Shown piece after piece: positions 24,139 through 32,108 of a stretch of DNA of 34,184 nt; the first letter of the stretch is position 1, and every line of letters begins with the position of its first letter. The position numbers and the translations under genes are program-made. The DNA is from Candidatus Neomicrothrix parvicella RN1 (GTDB lineage: Bacteria; Actinomycetota; Acidimicrobiia; Acidimicrobiales; VFJN01), in assembly GCA_945898515.1 (NCBI GenBank), contig CAMDIH010000019.1, positions 1 to 34,184 of the forward strand, written 5' to 3'. The notes beneath the pieces are model-generated. The model did no database searches and had not been told where the DNA came from. It saw nothing but the letters and a program-made list of their open reading frames with translations.

Positions 24139-24747
24139 TCAGGGGATCAGGTAGACGACGGTGAAAATAATAATCCACACGATGTCCACAAAGTGCCAGT
24201 ACAGGCCAATGGTTTCAACCGTCTCAGACCGCTCGGGACCCAGGTTCCCCCGAAAGGACATCCCCAGCAGTGACATCAGCATCACGATGCCCACAGTCAC
24301 GTGCACGCCGTGGAAGGCGGTGAGGGTGTAAAACGCCGAGCCAAAGATATTGGTGGTGTAGCCCAGGCCCTCTCGGTAGAACGTGGTGAACTCGTACACC
24401 TGCCCGCCGATGAACACGGCGCCCAGCATGGCGGTAGTACCCAGCCAGATGCGGTTGAGACGCACGTCGTGGCGCATGAGGGCCGACACGGCCAGGACCA
24501 TCGTGAGGGAACTCATCAGCAAGACGAAGGTGCTCACCGAGGTGAAGGGGATGTCGAATAATTCCTCGGCCGTCGGGCCGCCCACGCTGCGATGGCGCAA
24601 CAGCAGGTAGGTGGAGATGAGGCTGCCGAACAACAGGCAGTCCGACCCCAAATAGACCCACATGGCCAGTTTGGTATTGGAGATACCCGTCGAGCTGGTG
24701 TGGCCGTGATCGGCCGCTACCGGAGCCTGCATGGTCGCGTCAGCCAC
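24139..24747 (-). CDS. ctaE: Cytochrome c oxidase subunit III
   Basis: The 202-residue protein is a five-helix subunit III. Family hallmarks are present: the N-terminal MWVYLGSDCLLFGSL helix, a TAFHGVHVTVG element and the C-terminal LYWHFVDIVWI motif. Subunit III stabilises proton uptake and the oxygen path of the core oxidase. The GTG at 24747 overlaps the ctaD stop by 8 bases and has GAGGTGA six bases upstream; an ATG at 24732, just after the ctaD stop, is the alternative. It should pair with ctaC and ctaD; compare the degenerate copy at 28746. Confidence 0.96.
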   Translation of the reverse strand: MADATMQAPVAADHGHTSSTGISNTKLAMWVYLGSDCLLFGSLISTYLLLRHRSVGGPTAEELFDIPFTSVSTFVLLMSSLTMVLAVSALMRHDVRLNRIWLGTTAMLGAVFIGGQVYEFTTFYREGLGYTTNIFGSAFYTLTAFHGVHVTVGIVMLMSLLGMSFRGNLGPERSETVETIGLYWHFVDIVWIIIFTVVYLIP

Positions 24748-26749
24748 CGACCGTCACCTCATTGCCCTCCAAGGAGACAGCGACGTGGTCGCCATCGTCG
24801 CCATCGCCGCCCTCGTCGTGGTGCCCGTGCGGGGGTTGGTCCTCATCGTCGCTCGGCTCCAACGCCCAGCCCACCATCGAGCCGACCAGCACGACAGCAC
24901 CCACGAAGGAAATGGCGAGGTTGAAAATGAGACCGTAGCCAATCAGCGGGAAAGCGGTCGCCATGACGATCGGCCAGTACGACGGAGCCGGTAGGTGAGC
25001 CCGGGAACCGTCGCCGATCATGGCGATCTCCTCGGGCTCGTGCACCTTCACCACGCGACCGGTTTCGTCGGCTTGGTACTTACGGTGCCACCAATCATCA
25101 AAGTGCACCACCAACGGATCGTCGTCGAAGTTGTGCTCCGGGGTAGGCGAGGGAACGCTCCACTCCAGACTGCGGCCATCCCACGGATCCGGGCCGGGTG
25201 GCGGCAGCAGATCAGCCGCCCGCTTCGAGCGGACAATGTTCACAAAGAAGACCAGGACGCTCAGGGCGATGATGAACGCCCCGACGGTGGCCACGAGGTT
25301 CCAAAAGTTGAAGCCGTATCCGTCGCGATAGGTCTGGATCCTTCGGTTCATTCCCTGCAGGCCCAGGATGTGCATGGGACCGAAGGCGAGGTTGAAGCCC
25401 ACCATCGTCAGCCAAAAATGCACCTTGCCCAGTTTGTCGTTGAGGAAATAACCGAACACCTTCGGCCACCAGAAGTAGAAGCCTCCGAGGAACCCGAAGA
25501 GGGCCCCCCCAAAGATCACATAATGGAAATGGGCCACGATGTAATACGTATCGGTTTGTTGGGTATCAGCCGGCGCCACGGCGTGGGTTACCCCCGAGAG
25601 GCCGCCGATGGTGAACATCGCCACCAGCCCGATCGAGAACAGCAAGGGGGTGGTGAAGGTGATCTTCCCGCCCCACAGGGTGGCCATCCAGTTCAGGATC
25701 TTCACCCCGGTGGGTACCGCGATGAACATGGTGGAAACCGAGAACGCCGCCACCGAGATCGGTCCGAGACCGGAGGCGAACATGTGGTGAGCCCACACGC
25801 CCCAACCCATGAACCCGATGGCGATACCTGAGAACACCATGAAGGGATAACCGAAGATCGGTTTCCGGGAAAACACCGGGATGATCTCCGACACGATCCC
25901 GAAGGCAGGAAGAATGAGGATGTAGACCTCGGGATGTCCGAAGATCCAGAAGAGGTGCTCCCAGAGCAGCGGGTCTGCCCCCTGCTGCACATTGAAGAAG
26001 TTGGCACCGAACAGCCGGTCGAAGGTGAGCAGGAACAGCGCCACGGAGATCACCGGCACGGCAAAGACGAGCAGCACCTGGGTGACCAGGCTCATCCACG
26101 TGAACACAGGCAACTTCATCATCGTCATCCCCGGCGCCCGCATGTTGAGCACGGTGACCACGAGGTTCACACCGCCCACCAGCGAGGCGATGCCCGTGAT
26201 CTGCAGGCCGATGGCGTAGAAGTCCATGCCGTGGCTCGGTGAGAAGATGACGCCGGTATTGGGGGCGTAGGCGAACCAACCGCCGTCGGCGCCACCGCCA
26301 AGGAACCACGAGGTGTTGAGGAAGATTCCTCCGAAAATGAACGTCCAGAAACTCAGGGCGTTGAGGCGGGGGAAGGCCACATCACGGGCGCCGATCTGCA
26401 GCGGCATCAGATAGTTCATGAAGGCGGCACCCATCGGCATCACCACCAAGAAAATCATCGTGACGCCGTGCATCGTGAACACCTGGTTGTACAGGCCAGC
26501 CGACAGAAGTTTCTGACCGGGCGCCGCCAATTGCGCCCGAATGGCCAGCGCTTCGATGCCACCGATCACCAAGAAGAAGAGCGACGAGGCCCCGTACATG
26601 ATGCCGATCTTCTTGTGATCGACCGTAGCCACCCAGGAACGCCACCCGGTTTTAGCCCGGGGTCGGCTGAACACCCCCAGCGGGGCGCGGGCCACCCCCG
26701 CCCCCGGCGGGAGAGCAAGAGTGTCTGAGGGTCGTTCGATAATCGCCAT
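24740..26749 (-). CDS. ctaD: Cytochrome c oxidase subunit I, with C-terminal two-helix extension
   Basis: This 669-residue protein is the catalytic subunit. All ligands are present: H94 in FTMHGVT (heme a), H272, E274 and Y276 in HPEVY (CuB and cross-linked Tyr), H321/H322 (CuB), and H407 and H409 in AHFHY (hemes a3 and a). The D-channel Asp is D123 in GARDVAFPR and the K-channel Lys is K350 in PTGVK, marking an A-family oxidase. After the usual 12-helix core (about 545 residues) there are two more helices (about 592-630) and an acidic, His-rich tail with HGHHDEGG. The extra segment may be a fused small subunit like actinobacterial CtaF. Gaps to ctaC and ctaE are 8 bases and an overlap. Confidence 0.97.
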   Translation of the reverse strand: MAIIERPSDTLALPPGAGVARAPLGVFSRPRAKTGWRSWVATVDHKKIGIMYGASSLFFLVIGGIEALAIRAQLAAPGQKLLSAGLYNQVFTMHGVTMIFLVVMPMGAAFMNYLMPLQIGARDVAFPRLNALSFWTFIFGGIFLNTSWFLGGGADGGWFAYAPNTGVIFSPSHGMDFYAIGLQITGIASLVGGVNLVVTVLNMRAPGMTMMKLPVFTWMSLVTQVLLVFAVPVISVALFLLTFDRLFGANFFNVQQGADPLLWEHLFWIFGHPEVYILILPAFGIVSEIIPVFSRKPIFGYPFMVFSGIAIGFMGWGVWAHHMFASGLGPISVAAFSVSTMFIAVPTGVKILNWMATLWGGKITFTTPLLFSIGLVAMFTIGGLSGVTHAVAPADTQQTDTYYIVAHFHYVIFGGALFGFLGGFYFWWPKVFGYFLNDKLGKVHFWLTMVGFNLAFGPMHILGLQGMNRRIQTYRDGYGFNFWNLVATVGAFIIALSVLVFFVNIVRSKRAADLLPPPGPDPWDGRSLEWSVPSPTPEHNFDDDPLVVHFDDWWHRKYQADETGRVVKVHEPEEIAMIGDGSRAHLPAPSYWPIVMATAFPLIGYGLIFNLAISFVGAVVLVGSMVGWALEPSDDEDQPPHGHHDEGGDGDDGDHVAVSLEGNEVTVGG

Positions 26750-26757
26750 CGGGGGAG

Positions 26758-27885
26758 TTACTCCAGCGTCTTCAGGTAGGCGATGAGGGCATCAATCTGT
26801 GCATCATCAAGTTGAAGGTTCGGCATACCGCGCTCGCCCTGGGGATACATCGGCTTCTCAGCGGGCGCGTTGCGAAGCCACTTTTTCATGTCGGCCACGT
26901 TGAAAATCTTCCCGATCTCTTCGGTATCCACTTCCTCGTTGAAGTTGGTATCAAGCCAAAGATCAAAAATCGAGCCAGCAAATACACCCCGACTGGCGAG
27001 GTGCGTGAGATTCGGAGCGGCGCCACTCACCTGGGCTGCGCCCTTGTACAGATCGGCGTTGCCACCAGGCCCGCTGACGAGGTGACAGGCCGAGCAGGAG
27101 GTGCGGAACTGCTCGAGCCCCTGCTTGGCCAGCTCCTCCTCCGGCACCTGGGCATCGGTGAGTTGGTTCTCTTGCCAGGTCTGGTAATCGGCGGGCTCCA
27201 GGGCCACCACTCGCATCCGCATGTAGGCATGGGAGAGACCACAGAACTCGCTGCACTGGCCTCGATACACCCCGGGCTCGTCGGCCTCGATGGTCAGCGG
27301 CTGGGCCCGACCCGGCACCGCATCACGCTTGCCGTTGAGGGCAGGAATCCAGAAGGAGTGGATCACATCACGCGACTCAATGGTGAGAGCGATGGGTTGG
27401 CCGACCGGGATCACCAGGTCATTCGCCGTGATGATGTCGTCTTCGCCGTCACCATCTACGTCGTAGCGATACTCCCACCACCACTGCTGCCCAATCACCG
27501 TGACGTCTTGCGCATCGGCGGGCGTATCGGCGAGATCAAACAGCGTGAACACCGAGGCGGCCCCCACACCGGCCAACACCAGGGCCGGCAGGATGGTCCA
27601 GCCTATTTCGAGTTTGAAGTTGCCGTGGTGCTGGACCGGCAGGCTGTCGTCGTCGCCTTTACGCTGGCGGAACTTGATGGCCAGGAACAACACGCCGAAC
27701 TCCACCAGCACGAACACCACCGCCGCGATGGCAAAGACGGGCACCACCAGGTTCTGGATGGCGTCGGCCTCTGGTCCCTTTGGGTCCAAGGTGTCCAGCG
27801 GCGCATCGGTGGCACAGGCTCCGAGCGCCAGTACCAGCGGCACCAGGAGCAGGGCCTTCCCGCGGCCAGAGTTACGCAGGTTCAT
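26758..27885 (-). CDS. ctaC: Cytochrome c oxidase subunit II with fused cytochrome c (caa3 type)
   Basis: The 375-residue lipoprotein has a signal peptide with lipobox LALGAC (Cys24), two transmembrane helices (about 45-70 and 94-115) and a cupredoxin domain holding CuA. Ligands are H176, C211, C215, H219 and M222 in CSEFCGLSHAYM, with E213 as backbone ligand. A C-terminal class I cytochrome c has CSACH (C264-H268) and a distal GMPN methionine, so the oxidase is of caa3 type and takes electrons directly through this domain. After WWWEYRY there is an acidic insert DVDGDGEDD resembling a calcium-binding loop. The ATG at 27885 overlaps the preceding stop (TGATG) and has a GGAGGGAGAGG-type Shine-Dalgarno. 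Confidence 0.96.
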   Translation of the reverse strand: MNLRNSGRGKALLLVPLVLALGACATDAPLDTLDPKGPEADAIQNLVVPVFAIAAVVFVLVEFGVLFLAIKFRQRKGDDDSLPVQHHGNFKLEIGWTILPALVLAGVGAASVFTLFDLADTPADAQDVTVIGQQWWWEYRYDVDGDGEDDIITANDLVIPVGQPIALTIESRDVIHSFWIPALNGKRDAVPGRAQPLTIEADEPGVYRGQCSEFCGLSHAYMRMRVVALEPADYQTWQENQLTDAQVPEEELAKQGLEQFRTSCSACHLVSGPGGNADLYKGAAQVSGAAPNLTHLASRGVFAGSIFDLWLDTNFNEEVDTEEIGKIFNVADMKKWLRNAPAEKPMYPQGERGMPNLQLDDAQIDALIAYLKTLE

Positions 27886-28730
27886 CAACCCTCTCCCTCC
27901 GCTTCGTCGGTGGTAGCGCTCTTGTTGGTGCCCGGCGTAACAGGAACCTCATTACCGGTGCCCTCGTCTTGTTCGGTGGACTCGTCGTGCTCCTCCATCA
28001 CCCGTTCGCCACGAGCGGCCGCCCCCACCCCAGCCACCCCGATACCGATGGCGGCGACCACCAGCACCCCGGCAATCAGGTTGGGCGACGCCTTGGGTCG
28101 GGCAGCAAAGAAGATTCCCACGAGCAAGATGAGCGTACCCAGGCCCATCGCCACTGCCACCGCCCCCAGCACCGAGGAGGTGAGCAACAGCCTCGAGAAG
28201 GCGGCCACGGCACCGCCCACGATGAGGATTCCCGCAATCGGGATCTCCAACGGAGCCATGAGACGGTTGCGGACCAGCCGGTTAGCCGCCGGGTCGCCGG
28301 TGGCTCGATCGGACCAGTCCAGCACCATCCACTCGATCAGCACGGCCAGCAGTACGAATAGTCCGGCCACAAACATCACGTTGCTGACCACCAGCCCCAG
28401 GACCACCAAACCCGCACCAAAGGCTCCAAAAACGGGCTGATAGGCCGGTCCGGGCGGAGCGGCCTCGGCGGGGGCAGATTCTGTCCCGGCCAGTTCCGCC
28501 AGGGCGCTGGACTCGGCGTCGCGGGTCGCCACCGCCACCAGGCCCAGGAAGACAGCCAGAAGACCAAACGACAGCAGAAGGCTGTAGCCGAGATGGTCGC
28601 CAACACCCCCGTTGTATCCCGCTGTCACCGGGCCGAGCCCGGTACCGCCGGTAGTCCAACCGTAGACAGCCGCCAGCACCAGCAAGAAAGTGCCGATGCC
28701 GAGAAACGTCTTGGACCCAGTGGTGAACAT
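27885..28730 (-). CDS. Polytopic membrane protein of unknown function inside the oxidase operon
   Basis: I do not recognise this family. The 281-residue protein has six to seven predicted helices: one near 5-25, one near 48-68, a pair near 100-140, then three at about 160-235. A loop rich in Ala, Pro and Glu separates helices 2 and 3, and the C-terminal 45 residues are acidic, polar and likely disordered (EEHDESTEQDEGTGNE). No heme or copper ligand pattern is seen. It is joined to the gene before (15-base gap) and to ctaC (TGATG overlap), so it is surely co-translated with the oxidase. An accessory subunit or assembly factor is the natural inference. Confidence 0.75.
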   Translation of the reverse strand: MFTTGSKTFLGIGTFLLVLAAVYGWTTGGTGLGPVTAGYNGGVGDHLGYSLLLSFGLLAVFLGLVAVATRDAESSALAELAGTESAPAEAAPPGPAYQPVFGAFGAGLVVLGLVVSNVMFVAGLFVLLAVLIEWMVLDWSDRATGDPAANRLVRNRLMAPLEIPIAGILIVGGAVAAFSRLLLTSSVLGAVAVAMGLGTLILLVGIFFAARPKASPNLIAGVLVVAAIGIGVAGVGAAARGERVMEEHDESTEQDEGTGNEVPVTPGTNKSATTDEAEGEG

Positions 28731-28745
28731 TGCCAGAAACCCTCG

Positions 28746-29357
28746 CTACTTGGTGATGTAGATGCCGTACCAAATGACGACGTAGATGACGATGATGGCG
28801 AACCAGTAAAGGGCTGCCGCGCTCATGCCCTCGGCATCACGACCCGTAAGCTGACCACCCAGGGCTTGGAACCCCATTACGGCAATAAACATCATGCCCA
28901 CCACCACCATCAACAGGTGGGTAGCAGTGACGATGTACAACAGCGTCCCCGCCGGGGAAGCGGTAACTGCCATGTCCAACTGCTGGTAGAGGTAGACGGT
29001 GGAGTTGATGAAAGCAACGCCGAGAAGCAAGGTGAGCCCTACGGCCACATAGGCGTTGGGACGATCATCGTTGCGGAGGGCATAAACCGCCCAACTGATC
29101 GTTACCGCCGACATAGCCAGCGTGACCATTCCCATACTTCCCGGAGTGAGCGGCAGCACCACGCCCTCGGGGAAGGTGGCATCGCCCGCCGACGCCAATT
29201 GACCCCGTACCTGCAAGTACACCGCCAGTTCCGCCGCCACGAGCAGGACGGACGCCGCCGCACCAAAAGCGGCGCCCACGAAGAGCACGCGGGGCCGACG
29301 GGGCGTCGCGGCCGGGGCATCGATAAGGGGGTTCCGATCGACCGTGGTGATGCTCAT
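28746..29357 (-). CDS. Degenerate cytochrome c oxidase subunit III-like protein
   Basis: The 203-residue protein has the five-helix layout and length of ctaE, preceded by a short polar tail, and aligns with it end to end. The family positions are changed: the TAFHGVHVTVG element of ctaE is TATHLLMVVVG here, and the LYWHFVDIVWI motif is LYWFAIIVIYVV, losing the His and Asp. The frame is intact. The start at 29357 overlaps the stop of the degenerate subunit-I-like gene (ATGA), so the two are translated together. It is best read as the partner of that protein in a non-catalytic module; an unrelated five-helix protein is less likely. Confidence 0.75.
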   Translation of the reverse strand: MSITTVDRNPLIDAPAATPRRPRVLFVGAAFGAAASVLLVAAELAVYLQVRGQLASAGDATFPEGVVLPLTPGSMGMVTLAMSAVTISWAVYALRNDDRPNAYVAVGLTLLLGVAFINSTVYLYQQLDMAVTASPAGTLLYIVTATHLLMVVVGMMFIAVMGFQALGGQLTGRDAEGMSAAALYWFAIIVIYVVIWYGIYITK

Positions 29358-30991
29358 GGGGTCGAAGCCTCCCGGTGACGGGCGTCGTACAACGGCGCCT
29401 CCGACGTGATCTCGGGGAGGCTGGCGAAGTTCCCCGGCGGCGGCGGCGACGAGGTCGCCCACTCGAGCGTGTGACCGTGCCAGGGATCATCGCCCGGCTG
29501 CTCCCGGCCCCCGATCGCCCGCACCACGAGGCTGAGGAACCCCAAGAACGCCAGGGCGAGGAACACACCCCCCACCAGAGACGCCGCGTTAAGGGCTTCG
29601 ATCGTCGAGACGTTCTCTTCCACCGGACCCGGTATGTCGCCCCCCTGGCCCAACACTCCGGAGACGAGATCGGGGAAACTCCAGAGCACCGTGCCCACCA
29701 ATAGAAGCGCCGCCACCCCGCGGGCCGCCCCCTCTCGCAAGCTGCGCCCAATCAACTTCGGGGCCCAGAACGTGATGCCACCGAGGAGAGCGATGGCGAG
29801 CGACAGCAGCACGTAGGAGGCCACCGCAATGGTCCATGACGTGCCGTAGAGCGAACTGCCGGGCCCGTCGACCAGCGTTTTGATCGGCTTGATGGCTTGG
29901 ACCGCCCCCGCCAGCAGTCCAACCAACAGCATCACCAGTGATGCCACCGCAAAAAGCAACGGGCTGGCCAGCGTGACCCGTCCCTTCCGAAGGGTGGCCG
30001 CCCATAAACCCACCAACGCCAGAACGGGGATCAGGATGAGAAACGACACCGCCACCCAGGGCAGTTTGTACAGCCACGGAGTGCTCTCCCCCACGAAACT
30101 GGGAATGGCCCAGCCCCCGACGACCAAGGCACCCACCGCGGAGATGGCGATGCGGGCGTAGCGGTTGAGGTGATGCCGGGTGGCGCTGAAGACAGGCACC
30201 ACCGTGGCGATGAACCCAAGCACCGGAATCGCGAAGGCGTAGACCGCCGGCGGGCCAAAGGCCCAACTGATGCGGGCGTAAATGCCGCCGCTGTCATCGC
30301 CGAGGTAGCGCACGAAGACGTAGGTGATCACCAACATGGCCGCCAGCACGGGCAGGGTGAGCAGCCAAACGGCGCCCGCGATCAAGAGCGACCAAGAAAA
30401 TAGAGGAGTACGGGCCAGCGTCATCCCCGGGGCCCGCAGGGTGATGACGGTGGTCATGATGCAGATCCACGCCAGCACCTCTGAGACGACGACCAACGCG
30501 AGGGCCGCCACAAACAGCCGAATACCGTCACGACTCGAGCCGAAGGGTCCACCGTCGATCGAATAGGCGCCGATGACAAGACCACTACCCACGAGGTAAC
30601 CCCACACGGCGGCGGCGGCGGCCCGGGGGAAGGCAATCGTGGAGGCCCCCACCTGGAGCGGGACGACCACGGTGGCAAGGCCGATCGTGAGCGGCAAGAG
30701 CACCAGGAACGTGCCCCCGATCGCTCGATACGTGACGATCTGGGAGAACCAGTCGCTGGAACTATCGGTGAGGTTGGCGAGGCCAGCGAGGTCGAGGCGC
30801 ATGGCAGCGACATAAAGCGACGCGCCCAGCACGAGCAGCAACTGCGCCAGGGCGGCCACGATCCAAAGCCGCCCCAACACCTTGTGATCACCCGACGCCA
30901 GGACGGCCACGAGCCCGGCGGGGGCCGGGGCGACGGTACTGGGCTCCGGGGCCACCAGTTCGGGGGCCGGAGCGTCTTCTGTGACGGTCAT
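29354..30991 (-). CDS. Cofactor-less cytochrome c oxidase subunit I paralogue
   Basis: The 545-residue protein has the 12-helix subunit I layout and aligns with ctaD through landmarks such as GDHK, PLQVGASTIAFPR, LRAPGMTLARTPLFSW, WAFGPPAVY, GGITFWAPKLIG and the C-terminal DPWHGHTLEW. All six metal-ligand histidines are replaced: heme a His by R89, CuB ligands by P247, I296 and P297, and the AHFHY pair by V390 and S392. The D-channel Asp is T118 and the K-channel Lys is a Leu near 326. The tyrosine of HPEVY remains (Y251). No intramembrane histidine is left, so it cannot hold heme or CuB. It heads the oxidase operon; the frame is intact, suggesting a structural or assembly role. Confidence 0.85.
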   Translation of the reverse strand: MTVTEDAPAPELVAPEPSTVAPAPAGLVAVLASGDHKVLGRLWIVAALAQLLLVLGASLYVAAMRLDLAGLANLTDSSSDWFSQIVTYRAIGGTFLVLLPLTIGLATVVVPLQVGASTIAFPRAAAAAVWGYLVGSGLVIGAYSIDGGPFGSSRDGIRLFVAALALVVVSEVLAWICIMTTVITLRAPGMTLARTPLFSWSLLIAGAVWLLTLPVLAAMLVITYVFVRYLGDDSGGIYARISWAFGPPAVYAFAIPVLGFIATVVPVFSATRHHLNRYARIAISAVGALVVGGWAIPSFVGESTPWLYKLPWVAVSFLILIPVLALVGLWAATLRKGRVTLASPLLFAVASLVMLLVGLLAGAVQAIKPIKTLVDGPGSSLYGTSWTIAVASYVLLSLAIALLGGITFWAPKLIGRSLREGAARGVAALLLVGTVLWSFPDLVSGVLGQGGDIPGPVEENVSTIEALNAASLVGGVFLALAFLGFLSLVVRAIGGREQPGDDPWHGHTLEWATSSPPPPGNFASLPEITSEAPLYDARHREASTP

Positions 30992-31019
30992 GCAAGCACC
31001 TGGGAGAAGGGAACGATCC

Positions 31020-31033
31020 AGATTGGGAATCTA
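31020..31033 (-). promoter_or_regulatory. Candidate oxidase operon promoter with palindrome
   Basis: On the minus strand TAGATT (31033-31028) could be a -10 for the operon. It overlaps AGATT-GGG-AATCT (31020-31032), a perfect five-base inverted repeat that would cover the transcription start. A leader of about 30 bases then carries AGGTG before the ATG at 30991. Confidence 0.4.
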
Positions 31034-31077
31034 GTCACATGGACCGCCTCCATTCGAACTGTGCCCGCCATGGGCGG

Positions 31078-32022
31078 TCACCATCCGAAACGCAGCAACT
31101 GATCCAGGGCCATGGCCCCGAACAGCAGCGTGAGGTAGGTGATCGACCAAGTGAAAAGGCGCATCGCCGTGGAGCGGATCTCCGGCTCACTCGGTCCGCC
31201 CCCCGCGGGGGCGGATGCGTCCACCTTGTTGGCCAGCGTGAGTAACCGCAGCGCGTAGTAGGTAAACACCGCGCCCAGCACGATCGCCGAGCCGAGGTAG
31301 ACCAACCCCATGCCGCCTATCGGCGCAAAAACCAGGGTGAGCCCCCAAAGATAGAGCGTGTAAGACAGGATGCGCTCCGCGGTGCGCTTGAGGCTCACCA
31401 CCGACGGCAGCATCGGCACGTCGGCGGCCGAATAGTCATCCCGGTAGCGGATGGCGAGGGCCCAGAAGTGCGGAGGGGTCCAGTAGAAAATAATGGCGAA
31501 GAGGACCAACGGCTCCCAGCCGAGGCTGTTGGTTACCGCACTCCAGCCGATGAGGACCGGAGCCGCGCCGGCCGCCCCCCCGATAACGATGTTGTGGGTC
31601 GAGGTGCGCTTCAGCCAGAGCGTGTAGACGAACACGTAAAAAAGACAGGCCGCCACCGCGAGCACCGCGCTCAGCAAGTTCACCGTGGCCCACAAGAAGA
31701 CGAAGGCCAGGATCTCCAGACTGACAGCGAAGACCAAAGCCGATCGGGGCGTCAGCACCCCGGTGACGAGCGGACGGTTCTTGGTGCGCTCCATCAGGGA
31801 ATCGATGTCGCGGTCTACGTACATGTTGATCGCATTGGCGCCACCGGCCGCCAGGGTGCCACCCAACACGGTGCAGATCATCAACCACAGCGGTGGCATG
31901 CCCTGCTCCGCCACCACCATCGTGGGAACGGTGGTCACCAGCAGTAGTTCGATGATCCTCGGTTTGGTAAGCGCCACGTAGGCCGCCACACGGGCAAGAG
32001 GAGAGACGACGACCGCGGACAC
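31078..32022 (-). CDS. ctaB: Protoheme IX farnesyltransferase (heme O synthase)
   Basis: This 314-residue UbiA-family membrane enzyme adds a farnesyl group to heme b to make heme O, the precursor of the heme A used by the oxidase. It has about nine helices and the two Asp-rich motifs NAINMYVDRDIDSLM (about 64-78) and YRDDYSAADVPML, which bind the prenyl diphosphate through Mg2+. PPHFWALAI is also family-typical. The start is a GTG at 32022, with a TAGCCT element ending 8 bases before it. It lies 86 bases upstream of the oxidase operon on the same strand and diverges from ctaA. Confidence 0.97.
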   Translation of the reverse strand: MSAVVVSPLARVAAYVALTKPRIIELLLVTTVPTMVVAEQGMPPLWLMICTVLGGTLAAGGANAINMYVDRDIDSLMERTKNRPLVTGVLTPRSALVFAVSLEILAFVFLWATVNLLSAVLAVAACLFYVFVYTLWLKRTSTHNIVIGGAAGAAPVLIGWSAVTNSLGWEPLVLFAIIFYWTPPHFWALAIRYRDDYSAADVPMLPSVVSLKRTAERILSYTLYLWGLTLVFAPIGGMGLVYLGSAIVLGAVFTYYALRLLTLANKVDASAPAGGGPSEPEIRSTAMRLFTWSITYLTLLFGAMALDQLLRFGW

Positions 32023-32030
32023 AAGAGGTG

Positions 32031-32036
32031 AGGCTA
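32031..32036 (-). promoter_or_regulatory. Predicted -10 element (TAGCCT) of ctaB
   Basis: On the minus strand TAGCCT ends 8 bases before the ctaB GTG at 32022; the same hexamer serves ctaA on the opposite strand. Confidence 0.4.
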
Positions 32037-32102
32037 GGGCTGAGGTCCGCCCCGTGGCGAACCCTGACAGCGGCTAGTTGGAGCAGTCGGGCCTGTGGTC
32101 CG

Positions 32103-32108
32103 TAGCCT
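32103..32108 (+). promoter_or_regulatory. Predicted -10 element (TAGCCT) of ctaA
   Basis: TAGCCT ends 7 bases before the GTG at 32116, supporting a leaderless ctaA start there rather than at the upstream GTG at 32095. Confidence 0.5.

Noticed and set aside
26812-28440. Plus-strand open frame of over 540 codons
   Set aside because: It is antisense to ctaC and the membrane protein gene, His/Arg/Gly-rich and typical of the open antisense frames of GC-rich DNA.
29354-30991. Alternative that the degenerate subunit I is a cbb3-type or NO-reductase-like subunit
   Set aside because: Those families also keep all six histidines; none is present at the corresponding positions, and the C-terminal DPWHGHTLEW matches the caa3/aa3 family.
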